64,000 nt of DNA from Psychromonas sp030397575. GTDB lineage: Bacteria > Pseudomonadota > Gammaproteobacteria > Enterobacterales > Psychromonadaceae. Below the pieces are notes generated by a model. That model saw only the letters and a list, made by a program, of their open reading frames with translations. It made no database searches and was not told the origin of the DNA. Below are positions 44,314 through 53,020 of the stretch, one piece after another. Every line of letters starts with the position of its first letter. Position 1 is the stretch's first letter. A program made the position numbers and the translations under genes. The stretch is from assembly GCF_046250175.1 (NCBI RefSeq), contig NZ_CP176468.1, one strand, 5' to 3'.

Positions 44314-46323
44314 TCAATCAAACAATGCTTTTAAGCTGGCAATACCTTTATCTGCTAACTGCTGTTTCTGTTCTTCAGTGCGTTTTTTAGGCCCACTTTC
44401 CCACTCTACATCTTCCTGTGGCAGCTCATTTAAGAAGCGACTCGGAACCGGTTTAACGGTTTCCCCGTATTGACTGCGTTCTTTAGCAAGGGTGAAAGTT
44501 AGTTCTTTTTGTGCTCGAGTAATGCCAACATAGGCTAAACGACGCTCTTCTTCCACGTTATCTTCATCAATACTCACTTGATGTGGTAATAATCCTTCTT
44601 CCATCCCAATCATGTACACATAAGGAAACTCTAGACCTTTAGACGCGTGTAATGTCATTAATTGTACTTGATCTAACTCTTCTTCATTTTCATTACGTGA
44701 CAACATATCACGTAAGGTTAAGCGCGCGACGACTTGCTCTAGTGTCATCTCTTCATCGAGATCATCGCCTTTTAACATTTCAGTTACCCACTTAAATAGC
44801 GTAGATACGTTTTTCATTTGCATCTCTGCGGCTTTCGGGCTCGGGCTACTTTCATATAACCAGTCTTCATAGCCAATATCACGGATTAAATCACGTACAA
44901 CTTCGATGTCATCTTCACGTTTTAAACGGTCGTTTAATTCAACTAGCCAACGTGTGAAAGCTTGAACTGATTGTAATCCTTTACCATTTAAGGTTTGCTC
45001 TAAACCTATTTCAAAACTTGCAGCAAACATACTTATATGACGTAAATTTGCATAATTACCAAGCTTTTCACGGCTTACTGCACCTATTCCTCTCGGCGGC
45101 TTATTCACAATACGTATAAATGCATTCTCATCATCATGATTCACCAATAATTTCAAATACGCCATGATATCTTTTACTTCACTACGCGCGAAGAAAGAGG
45201 TACCACCGCTAATTTTGTATGGAATGCGGTTTTCCATCATTACTTTTTCAAGTAATCGACTTTGATGATTGCCTCGATATAACACAGCGTAATCTTTAAA
45301 ATTAGCACCATTCATGAATTTATGACCAGACAACTCCATTACTACTCGTTCTGCTTCGTGCTGCTCATTTTTAGCAAATAACACTTTAATGGATTCACCG
45401 TAAGCTAATTCACTGAACAAACGTTTATCAAACTCATGAGGATTATTAGCAATTAACACATTCGCCGCTTTTAAAACGCGTTGACTAGAACGATAATTTT
45501 GCTCTAACTTAATCACTTTTAATTGTGGGAAATCTCGTTGTAACAAAACTAAGTTTTCTGGTCTTGCACCTCGCCATGAGTAGATCGACTGATCATCATC
45601 ACCTACCACAGTAAAACGTGCACGTTCACCCACTAAGGATTTAATCAGTTCATATTGACTAGTATTGGTATCTTGATATTCATCCACCAGCAAGTAACGA
45701 ATCTTCTTTTGCCAACGTAGGCGTACTTCTTCTTTGAACTTTAATAATAAGGTAGGTAAAACAATCAGATCATCGAAATCTAATGCGTTATACGCTTTTA
45801 ATTGGCGTTGGTATAAGTCATAACAATGCGCAAAAATAACATCTCGCTCACCCTTCGCTTGTTTGATCGCTTGTGCTGGTAAAATCAACGCATTTTTCCA
45901 GTTGGAAATCTGCGTTACCAAAGCCTTAATCAAATCGATATCTTCTTTTAACTGTTTCTCTGTTAACTCTTTCAATAATGCTAAAGTATCTTGATCATCA
46001 AATAGCGTAAATCCCGCTTTCATTCCGAGCGTTTTAACTTCTCGTTTAATAATCTCTAAGCCTAAAGAGTGGAAGGTTGAGACCATTAATCCACGCGACT
46101 CTTTACGACCTAATGTTTCACTTACACGCTCTTTCATCTCGCGTGCCGCTTTATTAGTAAAAGTAACGGCAACGATATTTTTAGCATGGTAATCACAGTG
46201 TTGTACTAAATAAGCAATTTTGTTAGTGATCACTCGGGTTTTACCACTACCTGCACCGGCAAGTACGAGACAAGGTCCGGAAATCATTTTGACGGCGGCA
46301 TCCTGACCTGGATTTAATTTCAT
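44314..46323 (-). CDS. rep: ATP-dependent DNA helicase Rep
   Basis: Rep is a 3'-5' superfamily 1 helicase that clears proteins from DNA ahead of replication forks. The 669-aa protein matches E. coli Rep (673 aa). Motif I is CLVLAGAGSGKTRVITNKI (residue about 20), Ia AVTFTNKAAREMKERV, II YLLVDEYQDTNTSQYEL, III TVVGDDDQSIYSWRGARPEN, IV KLEQNYRSSQRVLKAAN, V QLMTLHASKGLEFPYVYMIG and VI RRLAYVGITRAQKEL. UvrD is a paralogue, but the shorter length and the MKLNPGQDAAV start favour Rep. Confidence 0.95.
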   Translation of the reverse strand: MKLNPGQDAAVKMISGPCLVLAGAGSGKTRVITNKIAYLVQHCDYHAKNIVAVTFTNKAAREMKERVSETLGRKESRGLMVSTFHSLGLEIIKREVKTLGMKAGFTLFDDQDTLALLKELTEKQLKEDIDLIKALVTQISNWKNALILPAQAIKQAKGERDVIFAHCYDLYQRQLKAYNALDFDDLIVLPTLLLKFKEEVRLRWQKKIRYLLVDEYQDTNTSQYELIKSLVGERARFTVVGDDDQSIYSWRGARPENLVLLQRDFPQLKVIKLEQNYRSSQRVLKAANVLIANNPHEFDKRLFSELAYGESIKVLFAKNEQHEAERVVMELSGHKFMNGANFKDYAVLYRGNHQSRLLEKVMMENRIPYKISGGTSFFARSEVKDIMAYLKLLVNHDDENAFIRIVNKPPRGIGAVSREKLGNYANLRHISMFAASFEIGLEQTLNGKGLQSVQAFTRWLVELNDRLKREDDIEVVRDLIRDIGYEDWLYESSPSPKAAEMQMKNVSTLFKWVTEMLKGDDLDEEMTLEQVVARLTLRDMLSRNENEEELDQVQLMTLHASKGLEFPYVYMIGMEEGLLPHQVSIDEDNVEEERRLAYVGITRAQKELTFTLAKERSQYGETVKPVPSRFLNELPQEDVEWESGPKKRTEEQKQQLADKGIASLKALFD

Positions 46324-46489
46324 GAGCTGTCCTAAGTTAAAAAAGAGCCATTAGATTTTACGGATCTTTATATAAAAAGTCAGTACAGCAAAAAAACTAT
46401 ACTCATTAACACTAATAAATATACAAATTTTTTATAAAAATAATTTAAAATAGTCCATAATGGTCACAAAATATTTTTCCACTTTAATA

Positions 46490-46517
46490 TTGCAAAACGA
46501 TGTCATTAAACGATAAT
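46490..46517 (+). promoter_or_regulatory. Promoter of the tetR-RND operon
   Basis: TTGCAA (46490-46495) and GATAAT (46512-46517) are separated by 16 nt, ending 29 nt before the tetR ATG. A palindrome at 46515-46528 overlaps the end of the -10. Confidence 0.55.
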
Positions 46518-46528
46518 GAACATTCATT
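46515..46528. promoter_or_regulatory. Candidate TetR operator
   Basis: AATGAA-CA-TTCATT is a perfect inverted repeat with a 2-bp centre. It overlaps the last bases of the -10 and the expected transcription start, a classic place for an autorepressor operator. No second copy was noticed between tetR and the adaptor gene. Confidence 0.55.
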
Positions 46529-46546
46529 CATTTTTTGAATAAGATA

Positions 46547-47128
46547 ATGCAAAAAAAAATTAAAATTTTAAGAGCGACAGAAACAGTACTAACCGAACGT
46601 GGTTTTTACGCTTTCTCAATGCAGAATTTAGCTGAGCAAGCAGAAGTGTCTATTGGCACGATTTATCGCTACTTTGAGAATAAGGAAGTCTTACTCAACG
46701 AATTACAAAAATTCATTTGTACTGAGTCTGCACAAGAGGTTTTCGAAGGCTGGGATGCAAACCTATCTGATAAACAAAAATATGATCTCGTTTGGCAAAA
46801 TATATTTAACTTTGTCATTGAAAATCCAAAACGCTTAACCTTATTAGAGATGCTGCACTATGTACCTAATATTGACCAGACAGAGTTAACACTGTTTGAG
46901 AATGAAACCTTTAAATTACTCATTGATTTCTATCAAGAAGGGATCGACTCAGGACGTTTTATCAATTGGCAGTTATTCGCATTAATAGCGGCCAGTATTG
47001 AAACAGCAGTTGCTTTAGCAAAACAAGTTATAAGAGGCAGAGTCACACTTGATCAAGAACAGCAAGATCAAGTTAAAAATGTATCTTGGAATATCATCCA
47101 AAATCAACACCTTAATCAACAGGACTAA
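46547..47128 (+). CDS. TetR family transcriptional regulator of the efflux operon
   Basis: This 193-aa regulator has an N-terminal TetR helix-turn-helix (ATETVLTERGFYAFSMQNLA, then SIGTIYRYFENKEVLLNEL, residues about 8-52) and a C-terminal ligand/dimer domain. The ATG at 46547 is chosen over a TTG 12 nt upstream because the latter only adds MNKI. It is 4 nt before the adaptor gene and is probably transcribed with it, so repression of the shared promoter would be autoregulatory. The ligand is unknown. Confidence 0.88.
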   Translation: MQKKIKILRATETVLTERGFYAFSMQNLAEQAEVSIGTIYRYFENKEVLLNELQKFICTESAQEVFEGWDANLSDKQKYDLVWQNIFNFVIENPKRLTLLEMLHYVPNIDQTELTLFENETFKLLIDFYQEGIDSGRFINWQLFALIAASIETAVALAKQVIRGRVTLDQEQQDQVKNVSWNIIQNQHLNQQD

Positions 47129-47132
47129 CATA

Positions 47133-48254
47133 ATGAAAAAATGGATCGCTTCGGCAATTATCTTGGCAATTGTCGTGTTTGGCAGTGTCATTGGGTTTAA
47201 CATGTTTAAAGCGCAAAAGATTAAAGAGTACCTTGCTTCTCGCCCTATTCCTGTTTTTTCAGTTACTGCTACAACAGCACAATTGGAAGATTGGACACCA
47301 CATTTACGTGCAATTGGTTTTATTGAGCCGATTCAAGGTGTAACCATTGCTAATGAAGTGGCAGGTAAAGTAGCAAAGATCAACTTTACTTCTGGACAAC
47401 AGATGAAGAAAGATGAGCCTATTTTATACTTAGACAGTGAAGTAGAAAAAGCAAATCTAAAAACAGCCAAAGCCCGTTTACCTGCGATCGAACGTAATTA
47501 CAAACGCCTAAACTCGCTACTTAAAAAAGGCTCTATTTCACAAGGTGATGTGGATGATGCAGAAGCAGAGTTCCTTGCGTTACAGGGTGAGATAGAGGGT
47601 TATGAAGCCACTATTAGCTTACGTACTATTCGCGCCCCATTTTCAGGTATCGCCGGGCTACGTAATGTATTCTTAGGTCAATACTTAGCAAGTGGCTCTG
47701 ATATTGTACAACTAGAAGACATTAGCCGCATGCAAATGCGCTTTACCGTTGCGCAAAACGATTTGAATAAGTTACACATTGGTCAGGCGATGAATATCTT
47801 CATTGATGCTCAGCCAGATACAGCCTTTACCGGTAAAATTTCTGCTATTGAGCCTGCCGTAAATTCACAAAGTGGCCTCGTCCAAGTACAAGCCTCTATC
47901 CCTAATGACCAACAAATATTACGTTCAGGTATGTTCGCTAAAGCCAATGTGATTTTACCAACCCTTGAAGCTCAAATAGTGATACCCGTTACTGCTGTTA
48001 ACTACACTTTATATGGTGAAACAGTTTATGTAATCACAGAAAAAGAAGCGGATGATGGTAGTAGTTACTTAGAAGTAAAACAGCAGATTGTCACTTTAGG
48101 TAAAACTAAAGAGGACAAAATACACGTATTGTCAGGCATTAAAGCAGGTGACCGAATCGTCACTAGCGGGCAAATACGTTTGAGCAATGGCTCACATGTT
48201 AATGTTGTTGAATCTGATGCGCTTGATACTCCCTCTGTTCTTCCAGCTCTATAG
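47133..48254 (+). CDS. RND efflux periplasmic adaptor subunit
   Basis: This membrane-fusion protein links the RND pump to an outer-membrane channel. The ATG at 47133 gives 373 aa starting MKKWIASAIILAIVVFG, a membrane anchor; an upstream in-frame ATG would overlap tetR and add a non-leader segment. AGGA lies 8 nt before this ATG. Residues about 60-95 and 165-195 form the split lipoyl domain (GVTIANEVAGKVAKINFTSG and TIRAPFSGIAGLRNVFLGQY) flanking an alpha-hairpin (about 97-160). Beta-barrel and membrane-proximal domains follow. It sits 8 nt ahead of the pump gene. No outer-membrane TolC-like gene is here. Confidence 0.93.
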   Translation: MKKWIASAIILAIVVFGSVIGFNMFKAQKIKEYLASRPIPVFSVTATTAQLEDWTPHLRAIGFIEPIQGVTIANEVAGKVAKINFTSGQQMKKDEPILYLDSEVEKANLKTAKARLPAIERNYKRLNSLLKKGSISQGDVDDAEAEFLALQGEIEGYEATISLRTIRAPFSGIAGLRNVFLGQYLASGSDIVQLEDISRMQMRFTVAQNDLNKLHIGQAMNIFIDAQPDTAFTGKISAIEPAVNSQSGLVQVQASIPNDQQILRSGMFAKANVILPTLEAQIVIPVTAVNYTLYGETVYVITEKEADDGSSYLEVKQQIVTLGKTKEDKIHVLSGIKAGDRIVTSGQIRLSNGSHVNVVESDALDTPSVLPAL

Positions 48255-48262
48255 GTGATTGA

Positions 48263-51200
48263 ATGAAGTTTACCGATATTTTTATAAAACGCCCTGTTTT
48301 AGCAATATCTCTGAGCTTGCTCATTGTACTGCTAGGCGTACAAGCGCTGAGCAAAATGCAGGTACGAGAGTACCCCAATATGACCAATACCGTAGTAACG
48401 GTTACCACCAGTTATTACGGTGCCAATGCTGACTTGATTCAAGGCTTTATTACACAGCCTATTGAACAAGCGATTGCACAAGCTGATAACATTGATTATA
48501 TCAGCTCGCAAAGTACCTTAGGTAGTTCGGTTATTACCGTTAATATGAACTTGAATACTGACCCAAGCGGTGCGGTAGCTGATATTCTCGCCAAGGTTAA
48601 TGGAGTTAGCTCACAACTACCTAGTGAAGCCGAAGATCCAACGATCGATGTAAGTACAGGCTCTACTACTTCTGTTATCTATATTGCTTTTTCTAGTGAT
48701 CAATTAAATTCTAGTCAAATTACCGATTATCTTCAGCGTGTAATTAAGCCACAGCTATTCAGTATTAATGGGGTAGCAAAAGTTAACCTTTATGGTGGTA
48801 CTGAGTTTGCAATGCGTATTTGGTTAGATCCCGAGCGCATGGCTGCATTTGGATTAAGTACCTCGGAAGTCATTAGCATTCTACAGGCAAATAATATTCA
48901 ATCTGCTACTGGCCAAGCAATGGGCTATTACACCTTGTTTAATGGTAATGCAAAAACACAGGTAACGAGTGCTGAAGAGCTTGAGAAGCTAATTATTGCA
49001 ACTCGTGATGATGGCAGAACAATACATTTACAAGATATTGCTCGTGTTTCATTAGAAAAAAGCCATGATGCTTACCGTGCAATGGCAAATGGTAATGATG
49101 CAGTTGTGGTTGCGATTGACTCAACACCTACGGCTAATCCTTTAGATATCACAGCCGATGTAAGAGATATGCTACCAAGCTTGGAAAAAAGTAATCCAAG
49201 TTCAATCAATATGGAAGTGCTATACGACTCGACTATTGCTATCGAAGAGTCCATTGAGGAAGTGGTTAAAACCATCGCTGAGGCAGGTTTAATTGTACTC
49301 ATTGTGATGATCCTATTCTTAGGTTCATGGCGTGCGGTTTTAATTCCAATAATTACTATTCCACTATCACTGATTGGTGTGGCTGTAGTAATGCAGATGT
49401 TTGGTTTTACCATCAACTTGATGACACTACTGGCGATGGTATTGGCAATCGGGTTGGTAGTAGATGATGCGATTGTTGTTGTAGAAAATATCGATCGACA
49501 TATTAAAGCCGGTGAAGACCCTTTCCGTGCAGCGATTATAGGCACACGTGAAATTGCAGTCCCAGTAATATCAATGACCATCACACTTGCAGCCGTATAC
49601 GCTCCTATCGCGTTAATGGGTGGTATTACCGGTTCATTATTTACCGAGTTTGCTTTAACACTCGCCGGCGCGGTATTTGTATCGGGCATTGTTGCCTTAA
49701 CATTATCCCCAATGATGTGTAGCAAGATGTTAACCATTAATCATCAACCAAATCGATTTGAACGTGGTGTTGATAAAGTATTAACAGGATTAACCAATAA
49801 ATATGGTAATACACTTGATGTGATTATGACTCGCCGTCCTGCTATTATCATCTTTGCAATATTAGTATTTATTTCACTACCTTACTTATTTAAATTCATT
49901 CCATCGGAATTAGCACCGAAGGAGGATAAAGGGGTATTAATGATGCTCTCTAAAGCCCCTTCTAATGCAAATCTCGATTTCATTGAAAATAGTATGCGTT
50001 TAGTGACTGATGAGATTTCTAGACAACCAGAAGTAGAAAGTAGCTTGGCCATGTCTGGTATCCCGAATGCTAACCAGGCATTTGGTATTGCAATCATGAA
50101 GCCTTGGAGTCAGCGTGAAAAAGGCCCTGCTGAATTATCTGCAACCTTAACCCCCGCCTTTGGAAAGATCCCTTCTGTTGCAACAGTAACCTTCCAACGA
50201 CCTGAATTACCAGGATCTTCTGGTGGTTTACCGGTGCAGTTTGTAATCACTACATCTAATCCGTTCCAAAGCTTAGTGAGCATTGCTACAGATGTCTTAG
50301 CTGAAACCCAAGCGAACCCTAACTTTGTTTATTCAGAGCTAGATTTAGCCTTTGATTCAGCAACAATGAATATCAAAATAGACCGCGACAAAGCAGGTGC
50401 CTACGGGGTAACTATGCAAGATATCGGGATAACACTAGGGACATTATTAAGTGACGGCTATTTAAATCGTATTAACTTAATCGGGCGTAGTTATGAAGTA
50501 ATTGCACAAGTAGAGCGGAAATATCGATTAGCGCCAGAAAAATTAGGCGATTTTTATGTCCCAGCTAAAAATGGCGATATGGTACCGTTAAGCGAGTTAA
50601 TTACAATTGATGTGATTGCAGAGCCACGTTCATTACCTCACTTTAATCAGCTTAATAGTGCAACTGTGGGGGCTGTATTATCCCCAGGAGTGACTATGGG
50701 CACGGCGATTACTTTCTTCGAAGGATTATCGGAGACGAAATTACCACAAGGTTATACTCATGATTACTTAGGTGAAGCTCGCCAGTTTGTAACGGAAGGT
50801 GGGGCATTGTATATCACCTTTATCTTGGCGCTATTTATCATCTTCCTAGTGCTCGCTAGTCAATTTGAAAGTATGCGTGATCCACTAGTCATTATCATGA
50901 CGGTTCCACTGGCAATTAGTGGTGCGTTGATGGTACTTGCCTGGGGTGCTGCAACCATGAACATCTACACACAAGTCGGATTGATTACCTTAGTCGGCCT
51001 GATCACTAAGCATGGTATTTTAATTGCAGAAGTAGCAAAAGAAGAACAGCTACATCACGGATTAGATCGTATCGCTGCTGTGAAAAAAGCTGCGACGGTT
51101 CGTTTACGTCCAATTTTAATGACCACAGCAGCCATGGTAGCTGGTTTGATTCCACTGTTATTTGCATCAGGTGCAGGTGCGGTCAGTCGTTTTGGTATTG

Positions 51201-51352
51201 GTATTGTAATCGTAGCAGGTCTATCAATCGGTACTTTATTTACCCTGTTCATTCTGCCAGTTATCTATTCATTCATTGCAAGCAAACATAAAGCAAGCCC
51301 TGAATTTGATGAAGATAAAGTGCCAATGGTAAATAGCAAAGCTGAATCATAA
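48263..51352 (+). CDS. RND family multidrug efflux transporter
   Basis: This 1029-aa inner-membrane pump belongs to the HAE1 (AcrB/MexF/VexB-like) RND family and exports drugs or other amphiphiles using the proton gradient. It begins MKFTDIFIKRPVLAISLSLL. It has 12 membrane segments around two large periplasmic loops, and the proton-relay motif in TM4 is intact (LAIGLVVDDAIVVVENIDRH, near residue 400). The C-terminal half repeats the fold (GLITKHGILIAEVAKEEQ, RLRPILMTTAAMVAGLIPLL). The neighbouring adaptor and TetR genes complete the operon. Substrate cannot be predicted from sequence alone. Confidence 0.95.
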   Translation: MKFTDIFIKRPVLAISLSLLIVLLGVQALSKMQVREYPNMTNTVVTVTTSYYGANADLIQGFITQPIEQAIAQADNIDYISSQSTLGSSVITVNMNLNTDPSGAVADILAKVNGVSSQLPSEAEDPTIDVSTGSTTSVIYIAFSSDQLNSSQITDYLQRVIKPQLFSINGVAKVNLYGGTEFAMRIWLDPERMAAFGLSTSEVISILQANNIQSATGQAMGYYTLFNGNAKTQVTSAEELEKLIIATRDDGRTIHLQDIARVSLEKSHDAYRAMANGNDAVVVAIDSTPTANPLDITADVRDMLPSLEKSNPSSINMEVLYDSTIAIEESIEEVVKTIAEAGLIVLIVMILFLGSWRAVLIPIITIPLSLIGVAVVMQMFGFTINLMTLLAMVLAIGLVVDDAIVVVENIDRHIKAGEDPFRAAIIGTREIAVPVISMTITLAAVYAPIALMGGITGSLFTEFALTLAGAVFVSGIVALTLSPMMCSKMLTINHQPNRFERGVDKVLTGLTNKYGNTLDVIMTRRPAIIIFAILVFISLPYLFKFIPSELAPKEDKGVLMMLSKAPSNANLDFIENSMRLVTDEISRQPEVESSLAMSGIPNANQAFGIAIMKPWSQREKGPAELSATLTPAFGKIPSVATVTFQRPELPGSSGGLPVQFVITTSNPFQSLVSIATDVLAETQANPNFVYSELDLAFDSATMNIKIDRDKAGAYGVTMQDIGITLGTLLSDGYLNRINLIGRSYEVIAQVERKYRLAPEKLGDFYVPAKNGDMVPLSELITIDVIAEPRSLPHFNQLNSATVGAVLSPGVTMGTAITFFEGLSETKLPQGYTHDYLGEARQFVTEGGALYITFILALFIIFLVLASQFESMRDPLVIIMTVPLAISGALMVLAWGAATMNIYTQVGLITLVGLITKHGILIAEVAKEEQLHHGLDRIAAVKKAATVRLRPILMTTAAMVAGLIPLLFASGAGAVSRFGIGIVIVAGLSIGTLFTLFILPVIYSFIASKHKASPEFDEDKVPMVNSKAES

Positions 51353-51386
51353 ATGAGAAGCTGATAAAGCTATTTGAATAAAACGT

Positions 51387-51418
51387 AAAAAGGCGAAGCA
51401 TCACTGCTTCGCCTTTTT
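51387..51418. terminator. Terminator between the RND operon and pyrE
   Basis: AAAAAGGCGAAGCA and TGCTTCGCCTTTTT form a perfect 14-bp stem with a TCAC loop. The A and T tracts let it serve both convergent transcripts. Confidence 0.92.
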
Positions 51419-51489
51419 TATATCTAGTCATTCGTTAAATCAAACCAGTAACTAATCACACTTAGATTAAACACATGATTCGTTTAAGA

Positions 51490-52131
51490 TTAGATACCGT
51501 ATTGTGCACGGTAAGCCTTAACAGACTCAAGGTGTTGTTGCATCTCTGGTAATGTTTCAAGGTAAGTTACCACATCCGCTAATTTAACAATTGAAATCAC
51601 TTTTGCATCGTAGTCACGTTCCACTTCTTGAATCGCTGATAACTCAGCTTTACCTTTCTCTTGGCGATCTAAAGCGATTAAGACACCAGCTAGCTGTGCT
51701 TGATGCGCATTAATAATGTCCATTGATTCTCGAATCGCAGTACCTGCAGTGATCACATCATCCACCAGCATAATTTTGCCTTCTAAATCAGATCCAACCA
51801 AGCTGCCACCCTCACCGTGCGTTTTTGCTTCTTTGCGGTTGAAGCAGTAAGGAACATCAAGATCATAATCATTAGACAATGCTACCGCTGTAGTTGTAGC
51901 AATTGGAATACCTTTATAAGCAGGGCCAAATAGTAAATCATAGTCGATACCTGAGTCCTGTAATGCAGCTGCATAAAAACGACCTAATCGAGCTAAGTCT
52001 CTGCCAGTATTAAACAGGCCAGCATTAAAGAAATAAGGACTAATACGCCCAGATTTTAGGGTGAATTCACCAAACTTCAACACCTGTTTTTCAATTGCAA
52101 ACTCAATAAACTCTTTTTGATAAGCTTTCAT
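51490..52131 (-). CDS. pyrE: Orotate phosphoribosyltransferase
   Basis: PyrE joins orotate to PRPP in pyrimidine synthesis. The 213-aa protein equals the length of E. coli PyrE. It has FTLKSGRISPYFFNAGLFNT near residue 22, LLFGPAYKGIPIATTTAVAL, the flexible catalytic loop FNRKEAKTHGEGGSLVGSDL and the PRPP-binding motif KIMLVDDVITAGTAIRES near residue 120. It follows rph with only a 3-nt gap. Confidence 0.97.
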   Translation of the reverse strand: MKAYQKEFIEFAIEKQVLKFGEFTLKSGRISPYFFNAGLFNTGRDLARLGRFYAAALQDSGIDYDLLFGPAYKGIPIATTTAVALSNDYDLDVPYCFNRKEAKTHGEGGSLVGSDLEGKIMLVDDVITAGTAIRESMDIINAHQAQLAGVLIALDRQEKGKAELSAIQEVERDYDAKVISIVKLADVVTYLETLPEMQQHLESVKAYRAQYGI

Positions 52132-52134
52132 TTT

Positions 52135-52854
52135 TTACTCCATCTCCAATGCTTTTTTCTGCTCGATAATTAACTGGGTAATACTGCTATTGGCTAATGC
52201 CAACATTGCTAGTAATTGTGGGTGGCTAAACTCGCCTTGTTCAGCCGTTCCTTGAATTTCAATCATACCGCCTTGCTCTGTCATCACAATATTCATATCG
52301 GTTTGTGCTTTTGAGTCTTCCGCGTAGTCTAAATCACAGATTGCAGTATCTTGGTAAATGCCGACAGAAATAGCGGCGATCATCTGTTTTAATGGACTTT
52401 TCTTTAGTTTGCCCTTAGCAACCATCCAATTCAGTGCATCAGCCAAGGCAATACAGGCTCCGGTAATAGCTGCGGTACGTGTTCCTCCGTCTGCTTGGAT
52501 AACATCGCAATCGACAGTAATGGTATATTCACCTAATGCTTTTAGATTGACTGCTGCACGTAAAGAACGAGCAATCAAACGTTGAATCTCTAAGGTGCGG
52601 CCATCTTGTTTGCCTTTTATCACTTCGCGTTGATTACGCGCATGGGTGGCACGTGGTAGCATCGCATATTCAGCTGTTATCCAACCTTTTCCTTTGCCTC
52701 TTAAAAAGCGAGGTACAGAGTTAGCAACACTGGCATTACATAACACTTTAGTTTTACCAACTTCTATTAATACAGAGCCTTCGGCATGATCGGTATAATG
52801 TCGAGTGATGGTAATGTCGCGATGTTGTTCGGGAGAACGGTGGCTAGGACGCAT
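52135..52854 (-). CDS. rph: Ribonuclease PH
   Basis: RNase PH is a phosphate-dependent 3'-5' exoribonuclease that trims tRNA precursors. The 239-aa product starts MRPSHRSPEQHRDITITRHY and has VLCNASVANSVPRFLRGKGK, GWITAEYAMLPRATHARNQR, and the active-site region DCDVIQADGGTRTAAITGAC. The C-terminal half is intact, unlike the frameshifted rph of E. coli K-12. It is the first gene of rph-pyrE. Confidence 0.97.
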   Translation of the reverse strand: MRPSHRSPEQHRDITITRHYTDHAEGSVLIEVGKTKVLCNASVANSVPRFLRGKGKGWITAEYAMLPRATHARNQREVIKGKQDGRTLEIQRLIARSLRAAVNLKALGEYTITVDCDVIQADGGTRTAAITGACIALADALNWMVAKGKLKKSPLKQMIAAISVGIYQDTAICDLDYAEDSKAQTDMNIVMTEQGGMIEIQGTAEQGEFSHPQLLAMLALANSSITQLIIEQKKALEME

Positions 52855-53020
52855 AAAAAGCGGGCCTTATGAGTAAATAAGCGCAGATTATACCGATTAT
52901 CTCAGCAGGTGCAAAACACCTTAAAGAACAAGCAATAGAAGAGACTCACAGAGAAGTGATTGCATCAAAACACCCCTTACTACTCATAAAGAGCTTATGT
53001 AGAATGCTTGCTATTGATCG

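Noticed and set aside
49072..49737. 221-residue open frame antisense to the RND transporter gene
   Set aside because: It lies wholly inside a strongly conserved RND gene, has low-complexity Ser/Thr/Ile-rich sequence typical of antisense frames, and has no ribosome site or family resemblance.
52928..53020. Possible hairpins downstream of the solute-binding/GGDEF gene
   Set aside because: No stem longer than a few pairs with a T-run could be found by eye.
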